Shown: in pieces, positions 9,201-17,778 of the stretch
How the letters are laid out: each line of letters opens with the position of its first letter
Numbering within the stretch: position 1 is the stretch's first letter
Assembly: GCA_963788505.1 (NCBI GenBank)
Contig: CAWBGY010000009.1
Coordinates: 434,001 to 498,000 of the forward strand
Length of the DNA stretch: 64,000 nucleotides
Direction: 5' to 3'
Source of the DNA: JAIQFF01 sp963788505
Lineage (GTDB): Bacteria; Acidobacteriota; Terriglobia; Terriglobales; Acidobacteriaceae
Position numbers and translations under genes: made by a program
Notes under the pieces: model-generated
Database searches by the model: none
What the model was told of the DNA's origin: nothing
What the model saw: only the letters and a program-made list of their open reading frames with translations

Positions 9201-9266
9201 CCTGTCATCCTGAGCGTAGCGGGAAGCCCGTGTACGGGCTTCCCACGGAGTCGAAGGACCCCTATA
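9201..9266 (+). repeat. Palindromic repeat element, copy 1 (hairpin type)
   Basis: The element begins with CTGTCATCCTGAGCG and ends with GTCGAAGGACCCCTAT. Between these ends is a perfect 11-base inverted repeat, GGGAAGCCCGT with ACGGGCTTCCC. It belongs to the same family as elements at 9321, 41754, 45912, 46696, 47086, 47236 and 55599. It lies between the ABC-F start and the Nudix gene. Confidence 0.85.
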
Positions 9267-9320
9267 GCATGAGTGAACCCTTGCGATCGGGAATCTGGTG
9301 TCCGAGGGCGCTGTGGAAGG

Positions 9321-9390
9321 AAATAGAGATGCTTCGACTTCGTCTGGCCGGTCGCAAGCGACCGTCCAGACTGCGCTCAGCATGACAGGA
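9321..9390 (-). repeat. Palindromic repeat element, copy 2 (inverted relative to copy 1)
   Basis: Read on the minus strand it starts CTGTCATGCTGAGCG and ends GTCGAAGCATCTCTAT. The inner stem is TCTGGaCGGTCGC with GCGACCGgCCAGA (one mismatch). With copy 1 it forms a head-to-head pair 54 bases apart, with no gene between. Confidence 0.83.
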
Positions 9391-9448
9391 GTGTGGGGCG
9401 CGACGCCCCGACGACAGCCGCCAGGACGGCGGCGCTACTTTTGGAAGG

Positions 9449-9934
9449 CTAGCGTGCGGCTGCGGCCTGAGTTAGGCCAATCTTCTCCAGCGCCCGATCG
9501 ACCACCGCCTGCAATTCGCGCGCGTATTTCACTTCGCGGCCCTTGGCCAGGATCTTCCTGGCTTCGTCGGGGCTGAACCACGTAGGATTTCGGCTGTCCT
9601 CTTGCGGCGCTTCCGCGCGCTCCACCTCGAGCAGAAACGCCTTGATCACATATTCCCGCACTCCGGGTGGCTTCCAGAAAACGCCTTTGGAATGGAGGTA
9701 GAGGCAGAAGTGTCGCGGCTCGATGCGACCGCTGACGCCGGCTTCTTCCTGGGCTTCGCGTTGCGCTGCCTGGCCATGGGATAGATTGGATTCGGGATCG
9801 CCCTTAGGGAAGGTCCACTTACCACCGCCGTTTGTATTCACCAGCAGGAACTCGACCGAGGGGCCGCGCCGGCGGTAGCAGACCGCCGCCACCTGCAGCG
9901 GTAGGGCGTGTTGTGGAATCCGGGCCGCTCCCAT
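9449..9934 (-). CDS. Nudix hydrolase
   Basis: 161 residues. The Nudix helix is recognisable: a glycine in KGDPESN, then QREAQEEAGV, which gives the REUxEExGU core. The glutamate normally six positions after the first glycine is leucine here, a common variant. N-terminal VAAVCYRRRGPSVEFLLV and GGGKWTFPKG fit the family. It hydrolyses nucleoside diphosphates linked to another moiety; the substrate is unknown. C-terminal EARKILAKGREVKYARELQ is helical. It stands alone on the minus strand beside the palindromic pair. Confidence 0.87.
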   Translation of the reverse strand: MGAARIPQHALPLQVAAVCYRRRGPSVEFLLVNTNGGGKWTFPKGDPESNLSHGQAAQREAQEEAGVSGRIEPRHFCLYLHSKGVFWKPPGVREYVIKAFLLEVERAEAPQEDSRNPTWFSPDEARKILAKGREVKYARELQAVVDRALEKIGLTQAAAAR

Positions 9935-10040
9935 CCTCGAAGCCTCCGCAGAACTTTCCCCGCCAACAATGCTAAACCAGAAGATATTTCAGTAGTGTTA
10001 AAGTGCAACGAAAAAGGTGCAACCCAGTATTACCAAAGGG

Positions 10041-10703
10041 TTAGGGGCATTTTTCGAACCGGGGCACCGCCCCGCCGGCGGTCACCGGTCCTTCCAGCAG
10101 GCGCATAGTGTCGAGGACAGTCGAAATGACGATTTCATCCCCCACGACCGTGTTGATCATCATGTGGTAGAGGCAGCGGGTGGGCCAATCGGCGCCGAAG
10201 TAGTGTTTTACAAATTCGATGCGGTCGCGGTCCACGGTGTCCACTAGTTCCTCGGCTTCTTTCTCTTTGTGCCCCATCAGCCGCAGGCGGCGCAGCTTTT
10301 CTGAGCGTGGCGCATAGAGGAAAACGTGGAATGCATCCGGGAGCTCGCGCAGAAAATAGGGAGCGCCGCGTCCGACAATTACGCAATTTCCGGCTGCGGC
10401 TGCCCGGGCCATCACCTCGTGGCCAATGGCTACGAAGCGATCCGTGTCGAAGGGTTCGGTGCCCTTCATGGGCATGCTGCGTTCGTAGCTGCCGCGCCAG
10501 AATGTTTTGGCCAGGCGGTGGAAGGTACTGTCCAGGCGCTCGTCACAATACATCACGGCAGAGCGGTCAACGTGGGCTTCGCGCGCGATCTCGTCGGTCA
10601 GGGCCTGGTCCCACAGCTTCCAGCCCAGGCGGCTGGCAATTTCGCGGGCAATCTCCGCGGCGCCGCTGCCGAATTCCCGTTCGACTGTGATCACCCGAAA
10701 CAA
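10041..10703 (-). CDS. Cytidylate kinase-like family protein
   Basis: 220 residues starting MFRVITVEREFGSGAAEIA, the hallmark of the cytidylate-kinase-like family. The P-loop-like GSGAAEIAREIASRLG lacks a canonical GKS/T. WDQALTDEIA and VIVGRGAPYFLRELPDAFHV follow, then RxxRL-type arginines. Members are predicted nucleotide kinases of unknown substrate. True CMP kinase (Cmk) is a different subgroup, so no gene symbol is given. It sits 34 bases upstream of the efflux operon's last gene on the same strand. Confidence 0.82.
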   Translation of the reverse strand: MFRVITVEREFGSGAAEIAREIASRLGWKLWDQALTDEIAREAHVDRSAVMYCDERLDSTFHRLAKTFWRGSYERSMPMKGTEPFDTDRFVAIGHEVMARAAAAGNCVIVGRGAPYFLRELPDAFHVFLYAPRSEKLRRLRLMGHKEKEAEELVDTVDRDRIEFVKHYFGADWPTRCLYHMMINTVVGDEIVISTVLDTMRLLEGPVTAGGAVPRFEKCP

Positions 10704-10737
10704 AGTATGTTCCCTCTAGTGTCGACCCACACGCGGC

Positions 10738-12327
10738 CTAGTGGACGGCTATCTCCCCGCCGGTGGGCGGGCGCTTCATCAGAAAAACCAACGGGACCAT
10801 CACTAAGATAGCTACTCCCAACAGCCAGAAGTTGTCAATGTAGGCCAGCATGCCCGCCTGTCGAAAGACATTCACCTGCAACAACCCGTAGGCCTTATGC
10901 ATGGCGTCCGCAGGGGAAAACCCCCTGGCCTCTAGCGCGCGCGCCATGCCCTGAAGCGTGGACTGCACCTGCGGATTGGCGGTCGAAAGATGGCTCGACA
11001 GCCGGGCGATGTGATATTGCGACCTGCGGTCGAGCATGGTGGTCACAATTGAAATGCCCACGCTCCCGCCAATGTTGCGGGCCAGATTCATCAGGCCGGA
11101 TGCGGCGTTGTTCTTTTCCTTGGGCAGGAACGCGTAGGCCGCGGTGTTGATGGGAACGAACAGGAACGCCAATCCCATGGTCTGGATCATCCGGGCGAAC
11201 ACCACCGTCCGGAAATCAACGCCCAGAGTAAAGTTGGTCATGTGGAACAGGGAGAAGGAAAGCGCCAGCAGCCCATACATCATCAGCTTGCGAGCATCGA
11301 AACGGGACAGCAGAAAGCCCACCAGCGGCATCAGCAGCATCAGGCTGAAGCCGCCGGGCAGCAGTGCGAACCCGGACTGTTCGGCGGTATAGCCCAGCAG
11401 GGTCTGCATGTAGAGCGGAAGCAGCACCGTGCTGCCGAGCAGCGCAAACCCCAGCATGAACATCAGGAGATTGGAAGCGGCGAACGTCCGATTTGCGAAC
11501 AGGTGCAAATCGATGACCGGATCTTCACGGGTCCACTCCCAGTAGATCAGAAACAGCAGGGAGGCAGCGGCGATCACGGAGAGGATCACGATAAAGTGCG
11601 AATCGAACCAGTCGTCGCGCTGTCCTTTATCCAGCACAACCTGCAACGTACCCAAACCCAAAGCCACCAGGCCCAGGCCGATGTAATCGATTTTTGTTTC
11701 GGAAAGCTTCTTGCGCTGCATGAAAGGCGGGTCCTGGATGAGGCGCGAAGTCAACGTCAGGGAAAGAATGCCGACGGGAATATTCAGAAAAAAGATCCAG
11801 CGCCAGGTGAAGTTGTCAGTGATCCAGCCGCCCAGCGTAGGGCCGATGGCCGGCGCCAGCACGACCGCGAGCCCATACACCGCGAAGGCCATGCCGCGTT
11901 TCGCGGGAGCGAATGTATCGGCCAGGATGGCCTGTTCGCTGGGCTGCAAGCCCCCGCCGCCGGCGCCTTGCAGGATACGAAAGAAAATCAGCATGCCCAG
12001 GTTCGGCGCCAGCCCGCACAGAAACGAACTGACGGTGAAGATGGCCACGCAGCTCATGTAGAAACGTTTGCGTCCGATGATGGAAGAGATCCAGCCGCTA
12101 AGCGGCAGGACGATGGCGTTTGAGACCAGGTAGGAAGTCAGTACCCATGTGCTTTCGTCGGTGCCGGCGGAAAGGCTGCCGGCGATGTGCGGCAGGGCCA
12201 CATTGGCGATGCTGGTGTCGAGCACCTCCATGAACGTAGCCAGCGTGACTGCCAGGGCGATGACCCAGGGATTGACTGCCGGACGCGGCAGGGCTGCGTC
12301 GTCCGCGGTCAGAGCGGCCGAACTCAT
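10738..12327 (-). CDS. DHA2 family drug efflux MFS permease (EmrB/QacA type)
   Basis: 529 residues with about 14 predicted membrane helices, as expected for the DHA2 family. The first helix carries LATFMEVLDTSIANVALPHI, the loop 2-3 motif is GWISSIIGRKRFY, and LGGWITDNFTWRWIFFLNIP is typical of EmrB. It exports drugs or other amphiphiles using the proton gradient. It is the last gene of the operon TolC-like, HlyD-like, EmrB-like, which forms a complete envelope-spanning pump. The gap to the HlyD-like gene is 24 bases. Confidence 0.92.
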   Translation of the reverse strand: MSSAALTADDAALPRPAVNPWVIALAVTLATFMEVLDTSIANVALPHIAGSLSAGTDESTWVLTSYLVSNAIVLPLSGWISSIIGRKRFYMSCVAIFTVSSFLCGLAPNLGMLIFFRILQGAGGGGLQPSEQAILADTFAPAKRGMAFAVYGLAVVLAPAIGPTLGGWITDNFTWRWIFFLNIPVGILSLTLTSRLIQDPPFMQRKKLSETKIDYIGLGLVALGLGTLQVVLDKGQRDDWFDSHFIVILSVIAAASLLFLIYWEWTREDPVIDLHLFANRTFAASNLLMFMLGFALLGSTVLLPLYMQTLLGYTAEQSGFALLPGGFSLMLLMPLVGFLLSRFDARKLMMYGLLALSFSLFHMTNFTLGVDFRTVVFARMIQTMGLAFLFVPINTAAYAFLPKEKNNAASGLMNLARNIGGSVGISIVTTMLDRRSQYHIARLSSHLSTANPQVQSTLQGMARALEARGFSPADAMHKAYGLLQVNVFRQAGMLAYIDNFWLLGVAILVMVPLVFLMKRPPTGGEIAVH

Positions 12328-12351
12328 CTGACCCCACTCATCTGGGCTTCC

Positions 12352-13620
12352 TCATCTGACCCAGACCTTAGGCTCGACCGACATTCCCGGGCGCAGAATA
12401 TGTTCTTTAGTTTCTCCCGGATCAAACGTGATTTTTACCGGAATGCGCTGTACTACCTTCACGTAATTGCCGGTGGCATTTTCCGGGGGAAGCAGGCTGA
12501 ACAGCGCTCCACTGGCCCCAGCGATGCTCTGCACGTGTCCGTTGTATTTCTTCCCGTATGCATCTACCGAGATGGTCGCCCGTTGACCCGGCCGCATATA
12601 ACGAAGCTGGCTTTCCTTGAAGTCCGCGGTCACCCAGATGTCGTCCAGATTGATGATCTTCATCAGCTCCTGGCCGATCTGCACATTCTGGCCGACTTCA
12701 ACGGTCCGGTTACTCACGATTCCGCCGACCGGAGCGACCACGCGGGTGTATTGCAGGTTCAGAGTGGCTTGTTCCAGTTCAGCTTTCTTCTGCTGGGCCT
12801 GGGCCAGTGCGGATTGGGCGCGCGCGCGGATCGCTGACATTTGCTGAGGTGCGGTCCCAGCGGAACGCAGGCTGGCTTCCGCTTGCTCGCGTTTGGCTTG
12901 GGCCTGCGACACTATCTGTTCGGCAGCGGCGGCGGAGGCCCGGGCCGCGGCGACTCCTGCCGCACTGGAGCGGGCCGCGGCGACCGCCTGGTCATACTGC
13001 TGGTGCGAGATTTCCTGCTTGTCCACCAGCTGCTTGTAGCGACCTACGTCGTTCTGCGCCTTGATGTCATTCGCGATGGCCTGCTCCAACTGGGCCCGCG
13101 CCGCCTCCAGTTGCTGGCGCGCCACCGAAACTCCCGCCCGCGCGCCCTCTACGTCGGCCTGGGCAGCGGACAATTGGCTGCCTGTATTCACCGACGTGAT
13201 CGGAACATTAATCTGCAACGATTCCGCCGTGGCCTGAGCATCGCGGTAGGCGGCACTGGCCTTCGCCACCGCCACCTGGTAGTCCCTGGGATCGATTTCC
13301 ACCAGGGGCGTGCCCGCCTCCACATACTGATTGTCGTTGACCAGAAGCTTGATGACGTGTCCCGACACGCGGGTGCTGATCGAGTTCAGGTGACCGTCGA
13401 TCTGCGCGTCGTCAGTGGACTCGTAGCTGCCCAGGTAGCGCCACAGAAAGAAGCCCGCCACCAGCAATACAATTCCGCCCACAATCAGGGCCAGGCGAAA
13501 GCGGGGATTGCGCGAGGCTTGCTTCCAGCGGAGATCTTTCTCCGAAGCGGGCAAGGGAGGATGTTCGCGAGTTTCAACTGCCGGCGTGTCGTGCACGGTC
13601 GTGGTTGTAGTTGGTTCCAT
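12352..13620 (-). CDS. HlyD/EmrA family membrane fusion protein
   Basis: 422 residues. A cytoplasmic N-terminus of about 40 residues precedes one membrane helix (LALIVGGIVLLVAGFFLW). Then comes a biotinyl-lipoyl-like half (STRVSGHVIKLLVNDNQYVEAG) and a long alanine/glutamine-rich coiled-coil hairpin. The second lipoyl half contains VVAPVGGIVSNRTVEVGQNV, and a beta-barrel region ends the protein. It joins the inner-membrane transporter to the TolC-like channel. Stop and start of its neighbours lie within 24 bases. Confidence 0.92.
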   Translation of the reverse strand: MEPTTTTTVHDTPAVETREHPPLPASEKDLRWKQASRNPRFRLALIVGGIVLLVAGFFLWRYLGSYESTDDAQIDGHLNSISTRVSGHVIKLLVNDNQYVEAGTPLVEIDPRDYQVAVAKASAAYRDAQATAESLQINVPITSVNTGSQLSAAQADVEGARAGVSVARQQLEAARAQLEQAIANDIKAQNDVGRYKQLVDKQEISHQQYDQAVAAARSSAAGVAAARASAAAAEQIVSQAQAKREQAEASLRSAGTAPQQMSAIRARAQSALAQAQQKKAELEQATLNLQYTRVVAPVGGIVSNRTVEVGQNVQIGQELMKIINLDDIWVTADFKESQLRYMRPGQRATISVDAYGKKYNGHVQSIAGASGALFSLLPPENATGNYVKVVQRIPVKITFDPGETKEHILRPGMSVEPKVWVR

Positions 13621-13621
13621 A

Positions 13622-15130
13622 TCACTTACCGTTCAAATATTGCCGTACGCCCTGTTCAGCGTATCCCATGGCCCGCACCAACTCAATCTTGGCCAGGTTG
13701 TGGGCGTAAAGGCTCGAAATATAGTTTTCATGGGCCGCCGCGACTGTCTGCTGGGCTTCCACCACTTCCAGGTTGTCGCTAACGCCGGCGGAAAATCGGT
13801 CGCGGGCCTGCACCAGCGTCTGCTCCGCCAGATCCACGGAACTGCGCGCCACTTCCACCTGGTCGTCGGCGGCCGCTATGTCCAGCAGAGCGGTGCGGAC
13901 CTCATATTCAATCTGGCCGCGCAAATTGTCCAACTGGGCGCGGGCCTGGCGCAGCGTCGCCTCGGCTTGCAGAGCATCGGCGTGGGCCTTGCCTCCCTGA
14001 AAGATGGGAATGTTCAGCCGCGCACTGACGCTATAGGTTCCGTGCGAGTCCCCGAAGTTAACTCCCAGGTCGCCATAGTCGGCGAGCAGATCCAGAGTGG
14101 GCAAGTGTTCCGCCGTGGCCGCCTTGCGATAGTGTTCGGCGGCGCGGACCTGTTGCGCCATTGCCAGATAATCCGAGCGGGAAGCATAGGCGCGCTGCAG
14201 GCTCTCCTCAATTCCAGCCGTGGCCAGCCGATCGTACGGGGCCTTGGAGGTCAGGGCAATTTCCTGACCTGTCGGGAGCCCGATGGCGCGCACCAGGGCC
14301 AGCTTCTGCTTGGCATACTCATTGCGCGCGACGATCAACTGCTGCTGCCGGTTCTGAAATTCCACCCGGGAGCGAAGCGTATCGATGGCTGGGCTGAGGC
14401 CCGCGTTCTGCTGGTCGGTGGCCTTGCCATACAACGCCTGCGCGGTTTCTATTTGCGCTTCTGCGGTTTCCACCCGCGCTGCGCCGGAGAGCGCCTGCAG
14501 ATAGGCATTGCCGGTCGCCAGCACCACCAGTTCGCGCGCATCCTTGTAGGTGTATTGCGCGGCCTTCTCGTCTTCGGCCGCTCCACGCTCGCGGTTGAGA
14601 GCTTTGAGGTTCAGGATCGACTGGGTCAGATACACGCGGGCGTCGGTAAACCCGTAGGGCCCCACCACGGTGGGAAATCCGGGAAAGCGCAGCCCGCGGG
14701 CAGCCAGATTGTCCTGCGCGACACTTGCGCTAATTGCAGCACTTACGTTGGGGAGGAGCTCACTCAGTTCCTTCCATTTCTCTCCCCGGGCGGCGGTGTT
14801 GTTGTAACTCTGCAGCAGCACTCCGAGGTTATTTTTCAGGCCGAGATCAATTGCATCCTGGAAGGTAAGCGGCATCACTTCCGGCTTGACGGTGCCCTGG
14901 GGAACACTGCCGCCGAACGGGTTCTGGTTCGAGGGAGCCGTGATTTTTATCGATGCCGCGGGTGCGGAATCCTGGGCGGGGCTCGAGTATCCGCTGCCGC
15001 CTTGCCCCAGTGCTTCTCCCGACCACAACGCGAACAAACACAGAATGACAGCGGTCGAAGCGGCAGTTCTACTTGGGGGTAACGACCTGTCGAGGCTCAG
15101 TTCTTCCATATCGAAACGGGGAATGAACAT
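13622..15130 (-). CDS. TolC family outer membrane efflux protein
   Basis: About 502 residues. A signal peptide lies around TAVILCLFALWSGEALG. Two structural repeats of the TolC fold follow: LTFQDAIDLGLKNNLGV begins the first and NIPIFQGGKAHADALQAEA begins the second, with C-terminal YISSLYAHNLAKIELVRAMG. It forms the outer-membrane channel of the pump encoded downstream. The start could be ATG 15130 or ATG 15109. The second is attractive because a possible operator covers 15129-15149. No strong ribosome-binding site is visible before either. Confidence 0.9.
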   Translation of the reverse strand: MFIPRFDMEELSLDRSLPPSRTAASTAVILCLFALWSGEALGQGGSGYSSPAQDSAPAASIKITAPSNQNPFGGSVPQGTVKPEVMPLTFQDAIDLGLKNNLGVLLQSYNNTAARGEKWKELSELLPNVSAAISASVAQDNLAARGLRFPGFPTVVGPYGFTDARVYLTQSILNLKALNRERGAAEDEKAAQYTYKDARELVVLATGNAYLQALSGAARVETAEAQIETAQALYGKATDQQNAGLSPAIDTLRSRVEFQNRQQQLIVARNEYAKQKLALVRAIGLPTGQEIALTSKAPYDRLATAGIEESLQRAYASRSDYLAMAQQVRAAEHYRKAATAEHLPTLDLLADYGDLGVNFGDSHGTYSVSARLNIPIFQGGKAHADALQAEATLRQARAQLDNLRGQIEYEVRTALLDIAAADDQVEVARSSVDLAEQTLVQARDRFSAGVSDNLEVVEAQQTVAAAHENYISSLYAHNLAKIELVRAMGYAEQGVRQYLNGK

Positions 15131-15149
15131 AACCAATGCAATAGGTTAT
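15129..15149. promoter_or_regulatory. Inverted repeat, possible operator of the efflux operon
   Basis: Arms ATAACC and GGTTAT are separated by 9 bases, right at the upstream end of the efflux operon. Position and size suit a TetR- or MarR-type operator, but no regulator gene is adjacent, so the function is only inferred. Confidence 0.35.
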
Positions 15150-15323
15150 CTTGATTCCCGGTGCCGCATTATAGATGCAAAACGATTGCCGGCAGGGATT
15201 TTGGCGCCAAATGTCGAATGCCAATTCCGGAAAGCCCCCCGCCGAGCGCCCGATTTACAAAACTTTTCACTTTCGCCCGGGCAGGCCGTTGCATCTAAAG
15301 TGCATATCACCCCGGAGGCACAC

Positions 15324-15920
15324 TTGAGACGGCTCAGTTTACTCGCAATTCTGGTTCTCCCTTTCTTCCTTCAAGGCATGGTACATGCACAGCAGTTTGA
15401 TGTGGCTTTTGGCGTAGGCACGCTCACGGCGCCCTCGGCGTCGAGCGCGTCGGGAAACCATGCCCCGGTGTCGTTGACTGGCGGAGCTTACCCGGCCTTC
15501 AGCGCGGACCTGCTTTTGAAAGGACCGCTGGGAGTCAGCGGCGAACTGGCCTGGAGAGGCAGTCAAAACCTATACGGCGGCTTCCAGCCCTACCGTCCCC
15601 TTTTCTATGACTTCAACGGGATCTACGCTCCCAAACTGGGGAAGCACGCGGCCGCTGAAGTGATGGCCGGCATCGGATGGGAGAGCCTGCGTTTTTACCA
15701 GGGATTCACCAGCTGTGGCGCCATCAGTTGCACTGACTTCGTCAGCAGCAACCACTTTATGGGTCACATCGGCGGCGGCTTTCGCTACTACTTCCACGGC
15801 CATTTCTTTGTTCGACCGGAAGCCCACCTTTACATGATTCACAACAATCAGGAATTCAGTTCTCCCTACGCGACCCGATTTGGAGTGTCGCTGGGCTACA
15901 CGTTTGCGCCGGGATTCTGA
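15324..15920 (+). CDS. Outer membrane beta-barrel protein, unknown function
   Basis: 198 residues starting at TTG 15324, chosen because GGAGG lies 6-7 bases upstream and a clear signal peptide follows (SLLAILVLPFFLQGMVHAQ). The mature part has alternating hydrophobic/polar strands, several aromatic residues and a terminal strand GVSLGYTFAPGF, typical of OmpA- or OmpW-like small barrels. A pair of cysteines (FTSCGAISCTDF) may form a disulfide in an external loop. Function is unknown. It stands alone, divergent from the efflux operon. Confidence 0.72.
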   Translation: MRRLSLLAILVLPFFLQGMVHAQQFDVAFGVGTLTAPSASSASGNHAPVSLTGGAYPAFSADLLLKGPLGVSGELAWRGSQNLYGGFQPYRPLFYDFNGIYAPKLGKHAAAEVMAGIGWESLRFYQGFTSCGAISCTDFVSSNHFMGHIGGGFRYYFHGHFFVRPEAHLYMIHNNQEFSSPYATRFGVSLGYTFAPGF

Positions 15921-15960
15921 AGCGTGGCGCCTCTAAGTTCGTAGTGTTTTGATACGGCGT

Positions 15961-16060
15961 TCTTGGCGCGCTTTCTTTGCGAACTTTGCGGTTAAAAGTC
16001 TTGAATGACTCGGGCGAGATCAAACCCTTTACCGCAAGAGTTCGCAAAGCTAAGATCGCG
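15961..16060. repeat. Long imperfect inverted repeat of the TTTGCG type
   Basis: The left arm contains CTTTGCGAACTTTGCGGTT; the right arm is its imperfect complement, with ACCGCAAGAGTTCGCAAAG. It would fold into a large hairpin in the gap between two plus-strand genes and may act as a terminator. A related element lies at 49879-49972. Confidence 0.7.
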
Positions 16061-16160
16061 CACTCGGGGTGATCTGACAAATTAGGACACTACCCCTGAG
16101 TCTACTTGATGGAAATCCTCAGCTGTTTCGGGTTAGGATTTGACCGCTGCCTGTACTGCC

Positions 16161-16715
16161 ATGGTTCGCAAACGCAAAATCATCGTCTACATCGCTATGA
16201 GCGCCGACGGCTTTATTGGCCGATCCGACGGCTCCGTCGACTGGCTCGATCGTCCACTTCCCAAAGGCAACTACGGTATGGATGCGTTCTATAAATCGAT
16301 CGACACGATCCTGTGGGGCAGGAAGACATGCGATATGGCGCTCGACTTTCAAAAGAAAGGCGTGAGCGGATCGGCCTTCGATACCAAGGTTAAAAATTAT
16401 GTCTTCACGCGCGGTCGTCTGCCATCGCCAGCCCCTGCGGGCGTGGAGTTCGTGAGCGAACCAATCAAAGCGTTCGCAACCCGCCTGCGCAAGAAAAAAG
16501 GGAAAGACATCTGGATGATGGGTGGCGCCAGCATCATTGCGTCGTTTCTCGACGAAGGAGAAATCGACGAGTTCAGGATGCATGTGATTCCCACGTTCAT
16601 AGGCGAAGGCATTCCATTGATCGCGCCCGGCCGCCGCACCGTGCCCCTGAAGCTGATCTCCTGCAAGAAGTTCACAGACGGCGTGGTCGAACTGCACTAT
16701 GCTGTCTCCAAATAA
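16161..16715 (+). CDS. Dihydrofolate reductase family protein (RibD C-terminal-like)
   Basis: 184 residues. The N-terminal strand and loop KIIVYIAMSADGFIGRSDGS resemble the RibD-C/DHFR-like fold. TILWGRKTCDMAL and the glycine-rich IWMMGGASIIASFLDEGEID form the NADPH-binding core. It is not classical folate reductase; members reduce various pyrimidine- or pterin-like substrates. The ATG at 16161 gives the family N-terminus; the upstream TTG at 16140 is less likely. It converges with the aquaporin gene. Confidence 0.83.
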   Translation: MVRKRKIIVYIAMSADGFIGRSDGSVDWLDRPLPKGNYGMDAFYKSIDTILWGRKTCDMALDFQKKGVSGSAFDTKVKNYVFTRGRLPSPAPAGVEFVSEPIKAFATRLRKKKGKDIWMMGGASIIASFLDEGEIDEFRMHVIPTFIGEGIPLIAPGRRTVPLKLISCKKFTDGVVELHYAVSK

Positions 16716-16726
16716 TCCTCCCGAGG

Positions 16727-17512
16727 CTACTGGGAGGAACGAGGCAGGAACCGCCGAATACCGAAGTCATACACCCCGGCGCCGATTACTCCGCCCACCA
16801 GCGGCGCCACAATGGGCACCCACCATGCCTGGCTCCCGTCGGTAATGCCGTTATTGCGAAAGCCCGCCAGCACCGTGAACAAACGAGGGCCGAAGTCACG
16901 CGCCGGATTGATCGCATAGCCATGCATTGCCCCAAAGCTCATCCCGATGGCCACTACGACCAGTCCGATCATGATCGGCGCCATGTTGGCGCCAGGTGGC
17001 ATGTTGAATTCGTCGATGATGGCGAAGATCAGAAGTAGCAGCAACGCGGTTCCGATCACCTGGTCCAGGAATCCTGCTTGCGGCAAGTTGGGGAAGGCCG
17101 GAAAAGTGGTGAAGATCCCCGCCGTTCTTTCCAGATGCGGGTCTACCTGGTGGAAGGCGGGCAGGTAGTTTCGGTACACCAGCGCCGCGGCTACGAATGC
17201 CCCCGCGGTTTGTGCGATTGAGTAAGGCAGAACCTTCCGCCAGGGAAATCCTCGGAAAACCGCAAACGCTAGGGTGACGGCAGGATTCAAGTGTGCCCCC
17301 GAGACTTTCCCGGCGACGTAGATCCCCATGGTCACTCCCAGCCCCCAGCCCAAAGTGATATTGGTGTAACCGCCATGAATCACCTCGCCCGGCGTCTGGG
17401 TGGGAAACAGCACCACCATCGCGACCACACCCGTTCCGAACATGATCAACACAAAAGTCCCGAGGAACTCGGCAATCAACTCCGCCAGCAGCGAGAACTT
17501 GGGGTTCATCAA
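16727..17512 (-). CDS. MIP family channel, aquaglyceroporin type (GlpF-like)
   Basis: 261 residues with six membrane helices and the two half-helix motifs. The first NPA is in GAHLNPAVTLAF. The second is INPARDFGPRLF, where the aspartate after NPAR is characteristic of glycerol-conducting members. It therefore probably passes glycerol and water through the inner membrane. No glycerol kinase gene is adjacent; osmotic genes lie some 9 kb away. ATG 17512 is followed at once by a second ATG. Confidence 0.9.
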   Translation of the reverse strand: MMNPKFSLLAELIAEFLGTFVLIMFGTGVVAMVVLFPTQTPGEVIHGGYTNITLGWGLGVTMGIYVAGKVSGAHLNPAVTLAFAVFRGFPWRKVLPYSIAQTAGAFVAAALVYRNYLPAFHQVDPHLERTAGIFTTFPAFPNLPQAGFLDQVIGTALLLLLIFAIIDEFNMPPGANMAPIMIGLVVVAIGMSFGAMHGYAINPARDFGPRLFTVLAGFRNNGITDGSQAWWVPIVAPLVGGVIGAGVYDFGIRRFLPRSSQ

Positions 17513-17625
17513 GGCTCCGGGGTCAACCCATGGGCAGAAAGGTCGCGCCGTAGTCTAACAATGAATGGTGTTAACGGGTGGGGAAAATGCAGGCCGGACG
17601 CGCTGACGCCAGGCCATTTCGAGGA

Positions 17626-17702
17626 TGGGGTGGGAGACGGGAATTGAACCCGCAACGTCCGGAGCCACAGTCCGGTGCTCTACCGATTGAGCTACTCCCA
17701 CC
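17626..17702 (-). tRNA. tRNA-His (anticodon GTG)
   Basis: The cloverleaf is complete on the minus strand. The acceptor is GTGGGAG with CTCCCAC, preceded by the extra G at -1 that pairs with C73, the histidine identity feature. The anticodon stem is CCGGA/TCCGG with loop CTGTGGC, giving anticodon GTG. The T-loop is TTCAATT and the CCA end is encoded. Confidence 0.97.
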
Positions 17703-17778
17703 GTTTCTCAACGATTATAGCAACTGGGGTGAGAGGTGTCAGAAGTGTGGGGAGGGCTGTCCGGACGCCGGCCGAGTC

